Made by a program: the position numbers and the translations under genes. A stretch of 64,000 nt of DNA, from the NCBI GenBank assembly GCA_025698895.1, contig JAILWO010000003.1:124001-188000 (forward strand). The letters are read 5' to 3'. The DNA comes from Rhizobiaceae bacterium. GTDB lineage: Bacteria; Pseudomonadota; Alphaproteobacteria; Rhizobiales; Rhizobiaceae. Positions 33,521 through 42,148 of the stretch are shown here, one piece after another. Below the pieces are notes generated by a model that was given only the letters and a program-made list of their open reading frames with translations, made no database searches and was not told the origin of the DNA. Every line of letters starts with the position of its first letter. The first letter of the stretch is position 1.

Positions 33521-35110
33521 ATGCATCACTACAGCGGTCCCGGCAGGTCGGTTGCATTTGCGGCGAGTGCCATGTGCGCTACCTCCCACCCGCTTGCGGC
33601 GATGGCCGCCCTCGACATTTTAAAGCAGGGCGGAAACGCGGTTGACGCGGCAGTCGCCGGGGCGGTGGTGCTGGGCTTCTGTGAACCCATGATGTGCGGG
33701 CTTGGTGGCGATGTCTTCGCCATGGTGCGCGATCCCACCACGGGCGTCGTGTCAGGCCTGAACGGTTCCGGTCGTTCCCCGATGGCCCTCGATGCCGCGA
33801 TGCTGCGCGAACAGGGGCTGACCGCCGTTCCGCTCGATTCCGTCCATTCGGTTACAGTGCCGGGCGCCGTCGACGCGTTCGACAGGCTCGTGCGCAAATT
33901 CGGCCGGCTCAATCTCGCCGAGGTCCTTCAGCCGGCCATCCGGCACGCCCAGGATGGCGTGCCGGTATGCCACCGGTCCGCGATCGACTGGGCGGAGTTC
34001 GGTCCGCGTCTCCAGGGGGCCGGGCGCGAGCATTATCTGCGAGGGGGCGAGCCGTATTCCGCCGGCAGCATCTTTGCCTCGCCAGCGCAAGCCGAGGCAC
34101 TGCGGCTCATCGCCCGAAACGGCCGCGACGCCTTCTACGTCGACGAGATCATGCAGGACATGCTCGACACTCTGCGCGCGGCGGGAGGCTGCCACACTGC
34201 GGATGACTTCGCGAATACGGCTGCGAACGAGGTGGAGCCGATCCGCGTCGGCTATCGTGGCCACGACCTGATCGAACTGCCGCCGAACGGGCAGGGCGCA
34301 ACCGCACTGCTTCTTGCCAACATCCTGAAGCGCTTTGACATCTCCAAGTTGGATCCCAATGGCGCTGAACGGGTACACCTCGAAGCTGAGGCGACGCGGC
34401 TGGCTTACGATGCGCGCGACCGGTTTATCGGCGATGCGGCCGGTTCCGAGGAGCGCGTGCGGCATATGTTGTGCGACAAGACGGCCGACGCCCTGGCGGA
34501 CCTGATCGACCCGCGGCGCGCGAACCGCAGCATCGATCAAAGGGCGGAGGCCGTCCATCGCGATACGGTTTATATCTGCGTGGTCGATCAAAACCGTCTC
34601 GCGGTCTCGCTCATCTATTCGACCTTTTGGCCATTCGGTTCGGGAATGGCCTCGAAACGCTTCGGGATCAGCCTGCAGAACCGCGGAGCTGGGTTCTCCC
34701 TGGAACCCGGCCATGTGAACGAACTCCAGGGCGGCCGCAGGCCGCTGCATACGCTTATTCCCGGATTTGCCGAGAAGGCAGGATCCTACACCATGCCCTT
34801 CGGCGTGATGGGCGGGCCATTTCAGGCCACCGGACACGCGCACTTCCTGTCGAACCTCGTCGACTTCGGCATGGACATCCAGGAGGCGATCGACGGCCCG
34901 CGCAGCTTCCTCGATTCAATGACGGGAAAGCTGTCGCTGGAACGGGGCTTTGACGACGGCGTCGCTGCGAAACTTGCCGAAATGGGCCATGAGGTGATCC
35001 GCACCCCCATAGGCATGGGCGGGGCGCAGGCGATCCGGATCGACCTTGAGAACAACGTCCTGGAGGGCGGGAGCGATCCCCGCAAGGACGGCATGGCTCT
35101 GGGGTTCTAG
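33521..35110 (+). CDS. gamma-glutamyltransferase-family Ntn-hydrolase
   Basis: 529-residue member of the GGT family, made as a precursor that self-cleaves before a catalytic threonine. The likely nucleophile is T349 in HRDTVYICVV; upstream QGGNAVDAAVAG near residue 37 and GLGGDVFAM near 65, and downstream FGVMGGPFQATGH near 428 are family landmarks. No signal peptide is visible, unlike exported GGTs, so it probably works in the cytoplasm on an imported gamma-glutamyl or related amide/lactam. Flanked by a GntR regulator and a TRAP transporter. Confidence 0.88.
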   Translation: MHHYSGPGRSVAFAASAMCATSHPLAAMAALDILKQGGNAVDAAVAGAVVLGFCEPMMCGLGGDVFAMVRDPTTGVVSGLNGSGRSPMALDAAMLREQGLTAVPLDSVHSVTVPGAVDAFDRLVRKFGRLNLAEVLQPAIRHAQDGVPVCHRSAIDWAEFGPRLQGAGREHYLRGGEPYSAGSIFASPAQAEALRLIARNGRDAFYVDEIMQDMLDTLRAAGGCHTADDFANTAANEVEPIRVGYRGHDLIELPPNGQGATALLLANILKRFDISKLDPNGAERVHLEAEATRLAYDARDRFIGDAAGSEERVRHMLCDKTADALADLIDPRRANRSIDQRAEAVHRDTVYICVVDQNRLAVSLIYSTFWPFGSGMASKRFGISLQNRGAGFSLEPGHVNELQGGRRPLHTLIPGFAEKAGSYTMPFGVMGGPFQATGHAHFLSNLVDFGMDIQEAIDGPRSFLDSMTGKLSLERGFDDGVAAKLAEMGHEVIRTPIGMGGAQAIRIDLENNVLEGGSDPRKDGMALGF

Positions 35111-35119
35111 AGCCATGTT

Positions 35120-35164
35120 CGAAGGAGCCACAGCCCACGTAGCAATGGTCTCCTTCGGGGCTGT
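35120..35164 (+). promoter_or_regulatory. two interleaved perfect inverted repeats before dctQ
   Basis: CGAAGGAG (35120-35127) pairs with CTCCTTCG (35150-35157), and ACAGCCC (35130-35136) pairs with GGGCTGT (35158-35164). The two stems interlock, so the RNA can form one or the other (or, less easily, a pseudoknot, since no spacer separates the two 3' arms). It lies 9 nt past the GGT stop and 45 nt before dctQ. No T run follows. A switch between alternative hairpins controlling transporter translation is possible. Confidence 0.5.
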
Positions 35165-35209
35165 CCCGTCGGGTTGGTGGCAGGAATTGCAGGCCCCGGG
35201 AGATACTCC

Positions 35210-35710
35210 GTGATCGATCTGCTCTCCAGAACAGCAATCGGGGCCAGAACAGCCGCCGGCTGCGTGGTACTGCTGCTCATGTTCGCGCAGATCATCGTTG
35301 TCGCGCTGCGCTACGTCTTTTCGCTCGGCTGGCCGTGGGCGTTCGATCTTCTTGTCTACTGCTTCTTCGTTTCGGCCCTGCTGCCCGCTCTGTTCGTCCT
35401 GATCCGCGACGTCAGCGTCAGGGTCGATATATTTTACGGCCGGTGGGCTGATGAAAGAAGGCACCGACTTGACCGGTTTGCACTTCTGATCGTCCTGGCC
35501 CCGTCGATGGCTTACGCAGGCTGGACCTCTCTGGCCACCACTGCGAGGTCATGGGCGGTGCTTGAATCGTCGCCGACCTATGGCGGGTTGCCAGGCTATT
35601 TCATTCTGAAAGCGCTGCTCAGCCTGGTGTTCCTCGTGCTCGCAGCCGTGGCGGTTTTCATAGCGCTGCGCCGTGCTCCTTACTTGACGGAGCGGCATGA
35701 TGGCACATGA
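35210..35710 (+). CDS. dctQ: TRAP transporter small permease DctQ
   Basis: 166-residue protein with four membrane segments (about residues 12-35, 45-65, 90-110, 132-155) as in DctQ. The GTG at 35210 follows GGGAGA with 6-nt spacing and is preferred over a GTG-like start at 35174 that would add an unlikely N-terminus. The stop overlaps dctM by 14 bp. Component of a sodium- or proton-driven uptake system for the substrate of the GGT-family enzyme, by position. Confidence 0.88.
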   Translation: MIDLLSRTAIGARTAAGCVVLLLMFAQIIVVALRYVFSLGWPWAFDLLVYCFFVSALLPALFVLIRDVSVRVDIFYGRWADERRHRLDRFALLIVLAPSMAYAGWTSLATTARSWAVLESSPTYGGLPGYFILKALLSLVFLVLAAVAVFIALRRAPYLTERHDGT

Positions 35711-37259
35711 ACTGCTGCTCATCCTCTTGGGTGTGCTTTTGTTCGGAGGCATTCTGAGCGGTGTCCCGGTCAGTTTCGTTCTGCTGGGAGCCCCGTTTCT
35801 GGTCGCTGTTGTGGGTGCGACGACGGGAAGCTTCGACCTCGCATTCGTCGATGCTTTCCCGTCACGCGCTTTCGGCCTGCTGACCAATCCTGTCTTCGTT
35901 GCCGTCCCGCTTTTCGTGCTCATGGGAAGCCTTCTGGAGAAGGCCAACATCGCCAAGCGCATGATGCTCACCGCCGGCGCGCTCTTCGGCGAGCAAAAGG
36001 GCGGCCTCGCCTATGCCGTCATCGTGGTGGGAGCGCTGCTCGCGGCCTCGACCGGGGTGATCGGCGCGACGATCTTCATGCTCGGGCTGATTGCGCTTCC
36101 GGCCATGCTGAGCGCCAATTACTCGCCGCGGCTTGCCTCGGGCGTGATCTGCGCCTCGGGCTCGCTGGGCCAGATCATCCCGCCATCGATCCTGCTGATC
36201 CTCCTGGCGGACCAGATATCGGCCGCCTATCAGAGCGGGCGGCGCTCCGTTGGCGACTTTGCGCCGGAGCCGGTCTCGGTCGGCGACCTATTTGCCGCGG
36301 CCCTGCTGCCAGGACTGGTGCTGGTCGGTCTCTATCTTCTCTATACTTTCGTCCTTTCCCGCCTTCGTCCTGAAACCTGCCCGCCGATCCGCCAGCTTTC
36401 GGCAACAGGCGAGCAACGCAAGCCGGGGGTAGGAGAAACGATCAACGCCCTGGTGCTGCCGCTCGCGCTGATCCTTCTCGTCCTCGGCTCGATCCTCGGC
36501 GGGGTGGCCACGCCGACAGAAAGTGCGGCACTCGGGGCGGCCGGCGCGCTGGTTCTGGTGGCGATGGAGCGGCAAACCGTTTCGGTCTGGCGCCGGCGCG
36601 TCATCCTGGCCGTGCTGCCGGCCGCCTTCCTGCTGGTCGTGGTGAAGGCGTTCGGGGGCGCCAACGCGTCGCCAATCCTTATGGCGTTGGGGCTGGCGTC
36701 GCTGGTCGTTCTGGTGGCCGGCGTCGCATTGGCGATCTGGCAGGAGTTGCGCCAAGGCGATCTGATCGGCGTGGCCTCAAGCACCGCCACGGTGGTGTCG
36801 ATGCTGACGCTGATCGTATTGGGCGCCACGATGCTGTCGCTGGTCTTTCGTGGCCTGGGCGGTGACGAGATGGTTGCGGACCTGCTTAACGGGCTGCCCG
36901 GAGGAACCGCCACGGCCGTGCTCGCGGTCATGGCGGTTATTTTCCTACTCGGCTTCGTCATCGAGTACATCGAGATCATCTTCATCGTGGTCCCAGTGGC
37001 GGCTCCGCCGCTCATGGCGGCGGGCGTCGACCCGGTGTGGTTCGCCATTCTGATCAGCATGAACCTTCAGATGAGCTTCCTGACGCCGCCCTTCGGCTAC
37101 GCGCTTTTCTATTTCCGTTCCGTCGCGCCAGCCTCGCTGACGACGCGGGACATCTATGCCTCGGTCGCGCCCTTCATCCTGCTGCAGTTGCTGGCACTGG
37201 CGCTGGTCGCGGCGTTTCCGGCACTCGCGACATGGCTTCCGGGTGTCATCTTCAAGTGA
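35697..37259 (+). CDS. dctM: TRAP transporter large permease DctM
   Basis: 520-residue membrane protein with about 13 hydrophobic segments, of the longer 'mannitol/chloroaromatic' DctM group. Motifs: GVPVSFVLLGAPF near residue 22, ASTGVIGATIFMLGLIALP near 120, ASGSLGQIIPPSILL near 155, GGVATPTESAALGA near 265, and FLTPPFGYALFYFRSVAP near 460. Two consecutive ATGs (35697/35700) could start it. The substrate class is carboxylate-containing for this family. Confidence 0.92.
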   Translation: MMAHELLLILLGVLLFGGILSGVPVSFVLLGAPFLVAVVGATTGSFDLAFVDAFPSRAFGLLTNPVFVAVPLFVLMGSLLEKANIAKRMMLTAGALFGEQKGGLAYAVIVVGALLAASTGVIGATIFMLGLIALPAMLSANYSPRLASGVICASGSLGQIIPPSILLILLADQISAAYQSGRRSVGDFAPEPVSVGDLFAAALLPGLVLVGLYLLYTFVLSRLRPETCPPIRQLSATGEQRKPGVGETINALVLPLALILLVLGSILGGVATPTESAALGAAGALVLVAMERQTVSVWRRRVILAVLPAAFLLVVVKAFGGANASPILMALGLASLVVLVAGVALAIWQELRQGDLIGVASSTATVVSMLTLIVLGATMLSLVFRGLGGDEMVADLLNGLPGGTATAVLAVMAVIFLLGFVIEYIEIIFIVVPVAAPPLMAAGVDPVWFAILISMNLQMSFLTPPFGYALFYFRSVAPASLTTRDIYASVAPFILLQLLALALVAAFPALATWLPGVIFK

Positions 37260-37291
37260 CGTCAACAAAACAAACAAGGGGAGTAAGGAAA

Positions 37292-38374
37292 ATGCACAGG
37301 CGCAAATTTCTGACGACAAGCGCTATAGCCGTCCCGACGGTCCTCGCAGCGCCAGCGATAAGCCGCGCACAGGCCAAGCACGACTGGAAGCTGGTTACGT
37401 CCCTGCCCAAGAACCTGCCCGGTCCTGGTGTTTCCGCGCAGCGCTGGGCCGACAGGATCACGAAGATGTCGGGCGGCGAACTCAACGTCACGGTCTATGG
37501 AGGCGGCGAACTCGTGCCCCCCTTCGGTACGCAGGAAGCGGTCGAGAACGGCACCGCGCAGGCCTATCACGGATCCGGTTCCTGGTTTGCCGGCCGCGAT
37601 ATCTCGCATGCCTTCTTCTTTTCCGGGCCTTTCGGGCTGCTTTTCGACGAGATGCACGCATGGATGTATTACGGCGGCGGGCAGGAGTTGCTCGACGAGT
37701 TCACCAATCCCCGCGGCCTGCAGATCTTCATCGGCGGCGGCTCGGGCGTTCAGACCTTCGGCTGGTTCAAGAAGCCGATCAATTCGCTCGCTGATCTCCA
37801 GGGCCTGAACTTCCGCGTGACCGGATTCGGTGCCAGTGTGCTCAACAAGATCGGCATGAACGCGGTATCGACGCCGCCCGGCGAGATCTTCCCGGCGCTG
37901 CAGTCCGGCGCGCTCGATGGTGCCGAATGGGTCGGGCCATCCTTCGACCAGGCGTTCGGCCTGCAGAAGGTCATGTCGCACATGTACACACCGTCCTTCG
38001 GCGACGTGTATGGCGGCATCGAATACGGCATCAATCTCGACGCGTGGAACGCGCTCTCCGAGGATCTTCAGACGATCGTGATCGCGGCGACGGAAGCGGA
38101 GGCGAACCGCTCTTCGGCTGATGCGCTGAACATGAACCTCGACGGGCTGGACGCACTCAGGAAAGTCGAAGGCCTGACGATCGGAACCCTGCCCGAAGAT
38201 GTATGGGATGCGCTGCGCAAGGCGTCCCGCGAGGTGATGGACGAGGTCGCCGCCACGAACGACTTTGTCGCCAGGCTGATGGACAGCTATTACGGCTACG
38301 TCAAACGGGCATCGGACTACAAGCGGCTCTATGACGTGGCGCTGTCGGAGCAGCGGGCCAAATATATCGGCTGA
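37292..38374 (+). CDS. dctP: TRAP transporter substrate-binding protein DctP
   Basis: 360 residues from ATG 37292 (TAAGGA just upstream). The leader MHRRKFLTTSAIAVPTVLAA has a twin-arginine motif, so export is by Tat. The DctP fold is recognised in KLVTSLPKNLPGPG, LADLQGLNFRVTGFG near residue 170 and the conserved ALQSGALDGAEWVGP near 205, which in this group binds the ligand carboxylate via an arginine in the preceding strand. A hairpin follows the stop at 38419-38443. Confidence 0.92.
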   Translation: MHRRKFLTTSAIAVPTVLAAPAISRAQAKHDWKLVTSLPKNLPGPGVSAQRWADRITKMSGGELNVTVYGGGELVPPFGTQEAVENGTAQAYHGSGSWFAGRDISHAFFFSGPFGLLFDEMHAWMYYGGGQELLDEFTNPRGLQIFIGGGSGVQTFGWFKKPINSLADLQGLNFRVTGFGASVLNKIGMNAVSTPPGEIFPALQSGALDGAEWVGPSFDQAFGLQKVMSHMYTPSFGDVYGGIEYGINLDAWNALSEDLQTIVIAATEAEANRSSADALNMNLDGLDALRKVEGLTIGTLPEDVWDALRKASREVMDEVAATNDFVARLMDSYYGYVKRASDYKRLYDVALSEQRAKYIG

Positions 38375-38418
38375 CGGCGCGCCATCCGTTCGGCCGCTGC
38401 CATGATCTTAAAAGCCCC

Positions 38419-38443
38419 AGGGCCAGCTGGCTGTGCTGGCTCT
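38419..38443 (+). terminator. possible terminator-like hairpin after dctP
   Basis: AGGGCCAGC pairs with GCTGGCTCT (one G-U) around a 7-nt loop, 45 nt past the dctP stop. No T run follows, so it would be a weak or Rho-assisted end. The stretch from here to 38560 contains no gene. Confidence 0.35.
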
Positions 38444-38559
38444 TGGCTCGCCATAGCTGATGTGCGCCAATAGTTCGCCCAAACCATAGGGGCCGACGTT
38501 CGAACCTCTTCGCTGTTGCGCGTGGCGCGGAACCTCGCGTCTGCGCGCATAGCGTTCAT

Positions 38560-38916
38560 GGGCAAGGCTGCGGAAGATTGCGCCCGTCGAATACTATGAA
38601 CTGGCCGGCATCGGACCGTGCCGGTCGACGCCGACCGGCACGGAAGGGGAGGGCGAGCTTTCCGGAGACGCATCGGCGGGCAAAATTGCCCTTCACCAGT
38701 ACGGATGCATTGCCTGCCACACGGTCGAGGGAGTGACCGGACCCTACGCCTGGGCTTCTCTTGCGGCGTATGAGCGAGCGCAAATACATCGCCGGTGTCC
38801 TGCCGAACAGCCGCGAGAACCTCGTTCGCTGGATCCGTGATCCACAAGGGATCTATCCGCCGACCGCAACGCCGAATCTCGGCGTGACGGAGAAGCACGC
38901 GCGGGACGTCGACGCC
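38560..38916 (+). pseudogene. frameshifted c-type cytochrome remnant
   Basis: One frame reads KIAPVEYYELAGIG, then DASAGKIALHQYGCIACHTVEGVTGPYA with an intact CxxCH heme site at 38706-38720. The sequence then continues in another frame from about 38767: MSERKYIAGVLPNSRENLVRW followed by IRDPQ and TATPNLGVTEKHARDV, the normal C-terminal half of small terminal-oxidase-associated cytochromes c, with the axial Met changed or missing in PTATPNLGV (usually AMP-LGV). A single frameshift near 38751-38767, no convincing start and no proper end mark it as dead. Its presence next to an unrelated transporter suggests a deletion or insertion boundary. Confidence 0.7.
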
Positions 38917-39160
38917 CCAGAAAGCTGCATAAGCGAAGAATGTCGGCATGATCTGATTTCCCGGATGGATCAGGTCATGCATGATGATGTTCGTGGTGAC
39001 CCGGCCTGCAATCGGGCTATACCAGCCGTGGGAAATCGGTGTGTCGACCTCTATTCGGTAGGTGCCCCCATTGTCTGGCGTGGTTAGCGTCGCGACATGG
39101 TTGGAACGAGCTGCCACCGCGGTGCCGGCCTTGGTCGGGACCGACCCCATTCAATGGCAA
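38917..39160. other. no recognisable gene; possible minus-strand coding fragment
   Basis: On the minus strand, 39150 to about 38925 reads as a protein-like stretch (GGTYRIEVDTPISHGW, RVTTNIIMHDLIHPG, MPTFFAY), ending where the cytochrome remnant begins on the other strand. I could not place it in a family, and it runs on as low-complexity Arg-rich translation beyond 38925. It may be a fragment of another lost gene. Base composition is somewhat lower in GC than its neighbours. Confidence 0.3.
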
Positions 39161-39733
39161 TCAGCATCTGCCCTTCTTGGCTTGACCTGGAGGACAGAAA
39201 TTGCCGCGCTTCTTGGCGATGCCGGGTGGCACATCGGGGGCAGGGCTGCCGATGCTGGCCGTGCCGCGCCGATCGACCGGGTCGAAGGAGCGCGACCTCA
39301 CCTCGACATCCACGTCCCAGTCGTCCTCCCTCCACGCGCTGTACCAGCGATTGCGCTCGCGATACCACGGCCGGTCGCGATACCAGCGGTCCCAATAGGT
39401 CGTGAACTCGAAGGTGACGGTCGGCAGTCCGATGACGTCTCTATAATCGGGCAGGTAGGCGCGGCGTCCGCCGTAATCGGCCTCCAGATAGCGCGCGCTG
39501 ACCCAGCCGCGAAGGCCTCTCCAGTCCGCATCGCACCAGGTCCAGCGGTCCGTACAGCCGTGGACCGTGATGGCAGCCCCGGCGGGAAGCGTGGCGATAC
39601 GGGGAAATTCGACATGGGGACCGGCCCGCATGTTGACGTCGGCGGTGGTGAAGGCGCTGTCGGCCATCGCGGCCGCCGGAACGACAAGCGCGGCGGCAAG
39701 AGCGGCGGCCGAGATCGTGTGTGTAGATCTCAT
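39161..39733 (-). CDS. secreted SH3-like domain protein
   Basis: 190 residues: a signal peptide (residues 1-24, cleaved near AAAMA-DS), a bacterial SH3 domain (TTADVNMRAGPHVEFPRIATL, GWVSARYLEA, about residues 27-90), a Trp/Tyr/Arg-rich linker (YWDRWYRDRPWYRERNRWY) and a basic C-terminus with two Cys (NFCPPGQAKKGRC). SH3b domains bind cell-wall peptides or other envelope ligands; such proteins are common and poorly characterised in Hyphomicrobiales. It stands alone. Confidence 0.85.
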   Translation of the reverse strand: MRSTHTISAAALAAALVVPAAAMADSAFTTADVNMRAGPHVEFPRIATLPAGAAITVHGCTDRWTWCDADWRGLRGWVSARYLEADYGGRRAYLPDYRDVIGLPTVTFEFTTYWDRWYRDRPWYRERNRWYSAWREDDWDVDVEVRSRSFDPVDRRGTASIGSPAPDVPPGIAKKRGNFCPPGQAKKGRC

Positions 39734-40114
39734 GATTCTGGCTCCCGACCGTCCCTTCGGAACCGGAACGTGGCCGGTGCGGTCCGGGTTCCATCCACTC
39801 GGCTAGCTGGAGGAACGATCTCGGGCCTTGATGGCGGCTTTCGGAGATTCCGTCCCGAGAGTCGTCAGTCCGCTACCGGCCCAAGGGTGCCGATCTACGA
39901 TGCGCGGCTGGCACTGCCTGCAAGAGCGTCCGCTGCAGCAACGAGCCCGGCTGCAACCGACCTCACTTCGCAATCCAGGCTACACTTTTGCGGTCGATCT
40001 ACGACCACGCTTTGCCGGTGTCGGCGTTGGTGCCGTTGCCAAGGCGGCCTTATCCTGGCGGCCATCCAGGATAGATAGGCATAGATCAGTCGAAGCCCGC
40101 TTAACCTTTGCGAT
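39734..40114. other. intergenic region with a perfect hairpin downstream of the CocE gene
   Basis: No gene is visible. TATCCTGG (40051-40058) pairs exactly with CCAGGATA (40066-40073) around a 7-nt loop, and GCCT/AGGC (40047-40050, 40077-40080) can extend it with bulges. On the minus strand it lies 42 nt past the CocE-type stop and could end that transcript, although no T run follows. The promoter of the SH3 gene should be in the left part, but I see no clear boxes. Confidence 0.45.
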
Positions 40115-42148
40115 TCAGGCAAGATCCCGCGGCACGACCGATGTCCATGTTCGGCAGAAGACCCGCCGCCCGTTTTCGTAGGCGTCGATGTCGCCTTCAA
40201 TGTGGAAATCGGAGACTGTGGAGGTCAGACGCGTCCTGGTCGTCGTGTGGATGCGCCAGTCGTGGCCGCGGGCGAGGCTGCGCTCCCACACCGTCTCGCC
40301 CTCGACGCTGCCGAAATCGTTTCCACAGGCCCGGTAGTATTCGACGGCCTTGCTGCCGACCTCGAGACCGCTCGCTTCATGCAGATGCTTGCCGCGATCA
40401 TCGATGACCTCGAGCACGGACTCGTCGCTTGCCAGATTCCGCTTGACCACCCATTCATGTTGCTCGGGCTCAAGCAGGCGGCGACGGTTTGGCCGGGCGC
40501 CGCAGGGCGCGCCGAGATCGCGCAGTTCGCGGTCTTCCGGCCGCGAGGGGCGCAGAGGAACTTCCAGGCGGCTTTCGCTGTAATGCACGGTCAGCATGAC
40601 GGGCTCAGGTGGCGGCCACGCGAGCGGCCAGTAGGAGGTCGAGAGGGAAAGCCGCAATCTGTGACCCGCCGGCAACTGCTGTGCGATGTGGTTGAGGCGG
40701 AGCCGGACCTTTATCGTCTCGCCGGGCTTAAGCGGTGAGGGGTGCTCCCGGCTTGAATTGTGGGTCAGATTCAGAAGACCGTAGGTGAAGCGGGTCGCCG
40801 AACCATCGGGCCAGACGTCCGAGAGCCGAGCCGCGATCATGGCGATAGGCTTGTCCGTGCTCACCACCAGGTCGAGCACCGCCTGACCGAGGATTTCGAC
40901 CGTTTCCGTCATCGGATCGGTGTCGTAAACCAGCGCGCCCCCGTCCTCCTGGCGCTGATCGTGCGCCAGGTCGGGGCCGGAGGCGTAGGCGCACCATTTG
41001 CCGGCGAACAGGCCGAGCGAGAGTGGCGACTGCACCGTATCGCTCGCGGGCTCTGATGCCTCGCCACCTTCTCCTTCCTGCAGGCGGCCGCGACGCAGCG
41101 ACAGCACGTAAGGCTCTATCCGGGGCGATGGCCATTTGTCTTCGCCTATCCAGTGGCCCGGCCGCTCCTCATACTGCGTGGTGGGGAGTTCGGAATTCTG
41201 CATCCATGCGCGCAGCATCGGCCCGTCCATCACATCGTTCTTCTCGCCTTTCAGCCAATGATCCCACCAGCGCATGATCTCGGAAAGGAAATCGATGGGA
41301 GGTCCGGGACGTCCGAAATGCGGATAGGTGTGCGCCCAGGGGCCGACAAGGGCCTTGCGTGGAACCTCCAGGCCTTCCAGCATCCGAAAGACGGCATTGG
41401 TGTAGCCGTCGGCCCAGCCGCTCACCAGCATGACGGGGCACTGCACGGCCGCATAATCCTCGCGTATCGAGCCGTGGCGCCAGTAGGCGTCACGCCGCTG
41501 GTGGGATAGCCATGTCGGCAGCCAGAAACCGCCCGCCTCCAGCCGCTCGAACCACATTTCGCGCCATTTGTCGCCGACGAGCAGCGGATCGGGCGGCAGG
41601 CTGTTATAGGCGAACATGACCGAGGCCCAGGAGAGATTGTCGCCGAGAAGGCAGCCGCCCATGTGGTGAACGTCGTCCGAGTAGCGGTCGTCGGTCGACG
41701 AGGCGCTGACCACCGCCTTCAGCGCCGGCGGACGAAGCGCGGCGATCTGCAGTGCGTTGAAGCCGCCCCAGGAAATGCCCATCATCCCGACGGCACCGTC
41801 GCACCATGGCTGGCGGGCAATCCACTCGATCACCTGGATGCCGTCATCGAGCTCTTGGGCGGTATACTCGTCCGTCAGAATCCCCTCGGACTCGCCGCTG
41901 CCGCGCAGGTCGACGCGCACGCACGCATAGCCGTGACCGGCCATGAAGCCATGGGTTATGTCGTCGCGATGAGCGGTGCCGAATCGCTTTCGGTAGGGGA
42001 TGAACTCGAAGATAGCTGGCACCGGCGCCGAATGGGCACCTTCCGGCAGCCAGATTCTCGCCGACAGGCGAACGCCGTCGGACATGGCGATTTCGACGTG
42101 ATCGTCGACCACGACCCGGTAGGGGAATTCATCAATGTACTTCATCAT
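40115..42148 (-). CDS. CocE/NonD-family alpha/beta hydrolase (X-Pro dipeptidyl-peptidase S15-like)
   Basis: 677-residue serine hydrolase. The N-terminal peptidase S15 domain has the nucleophile S126 in GISWGG, the acid near SGWADGYTN and the histidine in PWAHTYPHFG; the C-terminal half is the jelly-roll domain with PEPVMLTVHYSESRLEVPL. Related enzymes cleave cocaine esters, X-Pro dipeptides, beta-lactams or cephalosporin esters. No signal peptide, so cytoplasmic. It overlaps the ATP-grasp gene by 17 bp, indicating a functional pair. Substrate unknown. Confidence 0.88.
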   Translation of the reverse strand: MMKYIDEFPYRVVVDDHVEIAMSDGVRLSARIWLPEGAHSAPVPAIFEFIPYRKRFGTAHRDDITHGFMAGHGYACVRVDLRGSGESEGILTDEYTAQELDDGIQVIEWIARQPWCDGAVGMMGISWGGFNALQIAALRPPALKAVVSASSTDDRYSDDVHHMGGCLLGDNLSWASVMFAYNSLPPDPLLVGDKWREMWFERLEAGGFWLPTWLSHQRRDAYWRHGSIREDYAAVQCPVMLVSGWADGYTNAVFRMLEGLEVPRKALVGPWAHTYPHFGRPGPPIDFLSEIMRWWDHWLKGEKNDVMDGPMLRAWMQNSELPTTQYEERPGHWIGEDKWPSPRIEPYVLSLRRGRLQEGEGGEASEPASDTVQSPLSLGLFAGKWCAYASGPDLAHDQRQEDGGALVYDTDPMTETVEILGQAVLDLVVSTDKPIAMIAARLSDVWPDGSATRFTYGLLNLTHNSSREHPSPLKPGETIKVRLRLNHIAQQLPAGHRLRLSLSTSYWPLAWPPPEPVMLTVHYSESRLEVPLRPSRPEDRELRDLGAPCGARPNRRRLLEPEQHEWVVKRNLASDESVLEVIDDRGKHLHEASGLEVGSKAVEYYRACGNDFGSVEGETVWERSLARGHDWRIHTTTRTRLTSTVSDFHIEGDIDAYENGRRVFCRTWTSVVPRDLA

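Noticed and set aside
35120-35164. Classical H-type pseudoknot riboswitch (SAM-II-like) before dctQ
   Set aside because: No loop nucleotides between the two 3' arms and no conserved aptamer sequence; alternative hairpins are a safer reading.
39062-40078. 338-codon plus-strand frame over the SH3-domain gene
   Set aside because: Covers the antisense of a gene with a good signal peptide and SH3 motifs, then runs into spacer; composition not protein-like.
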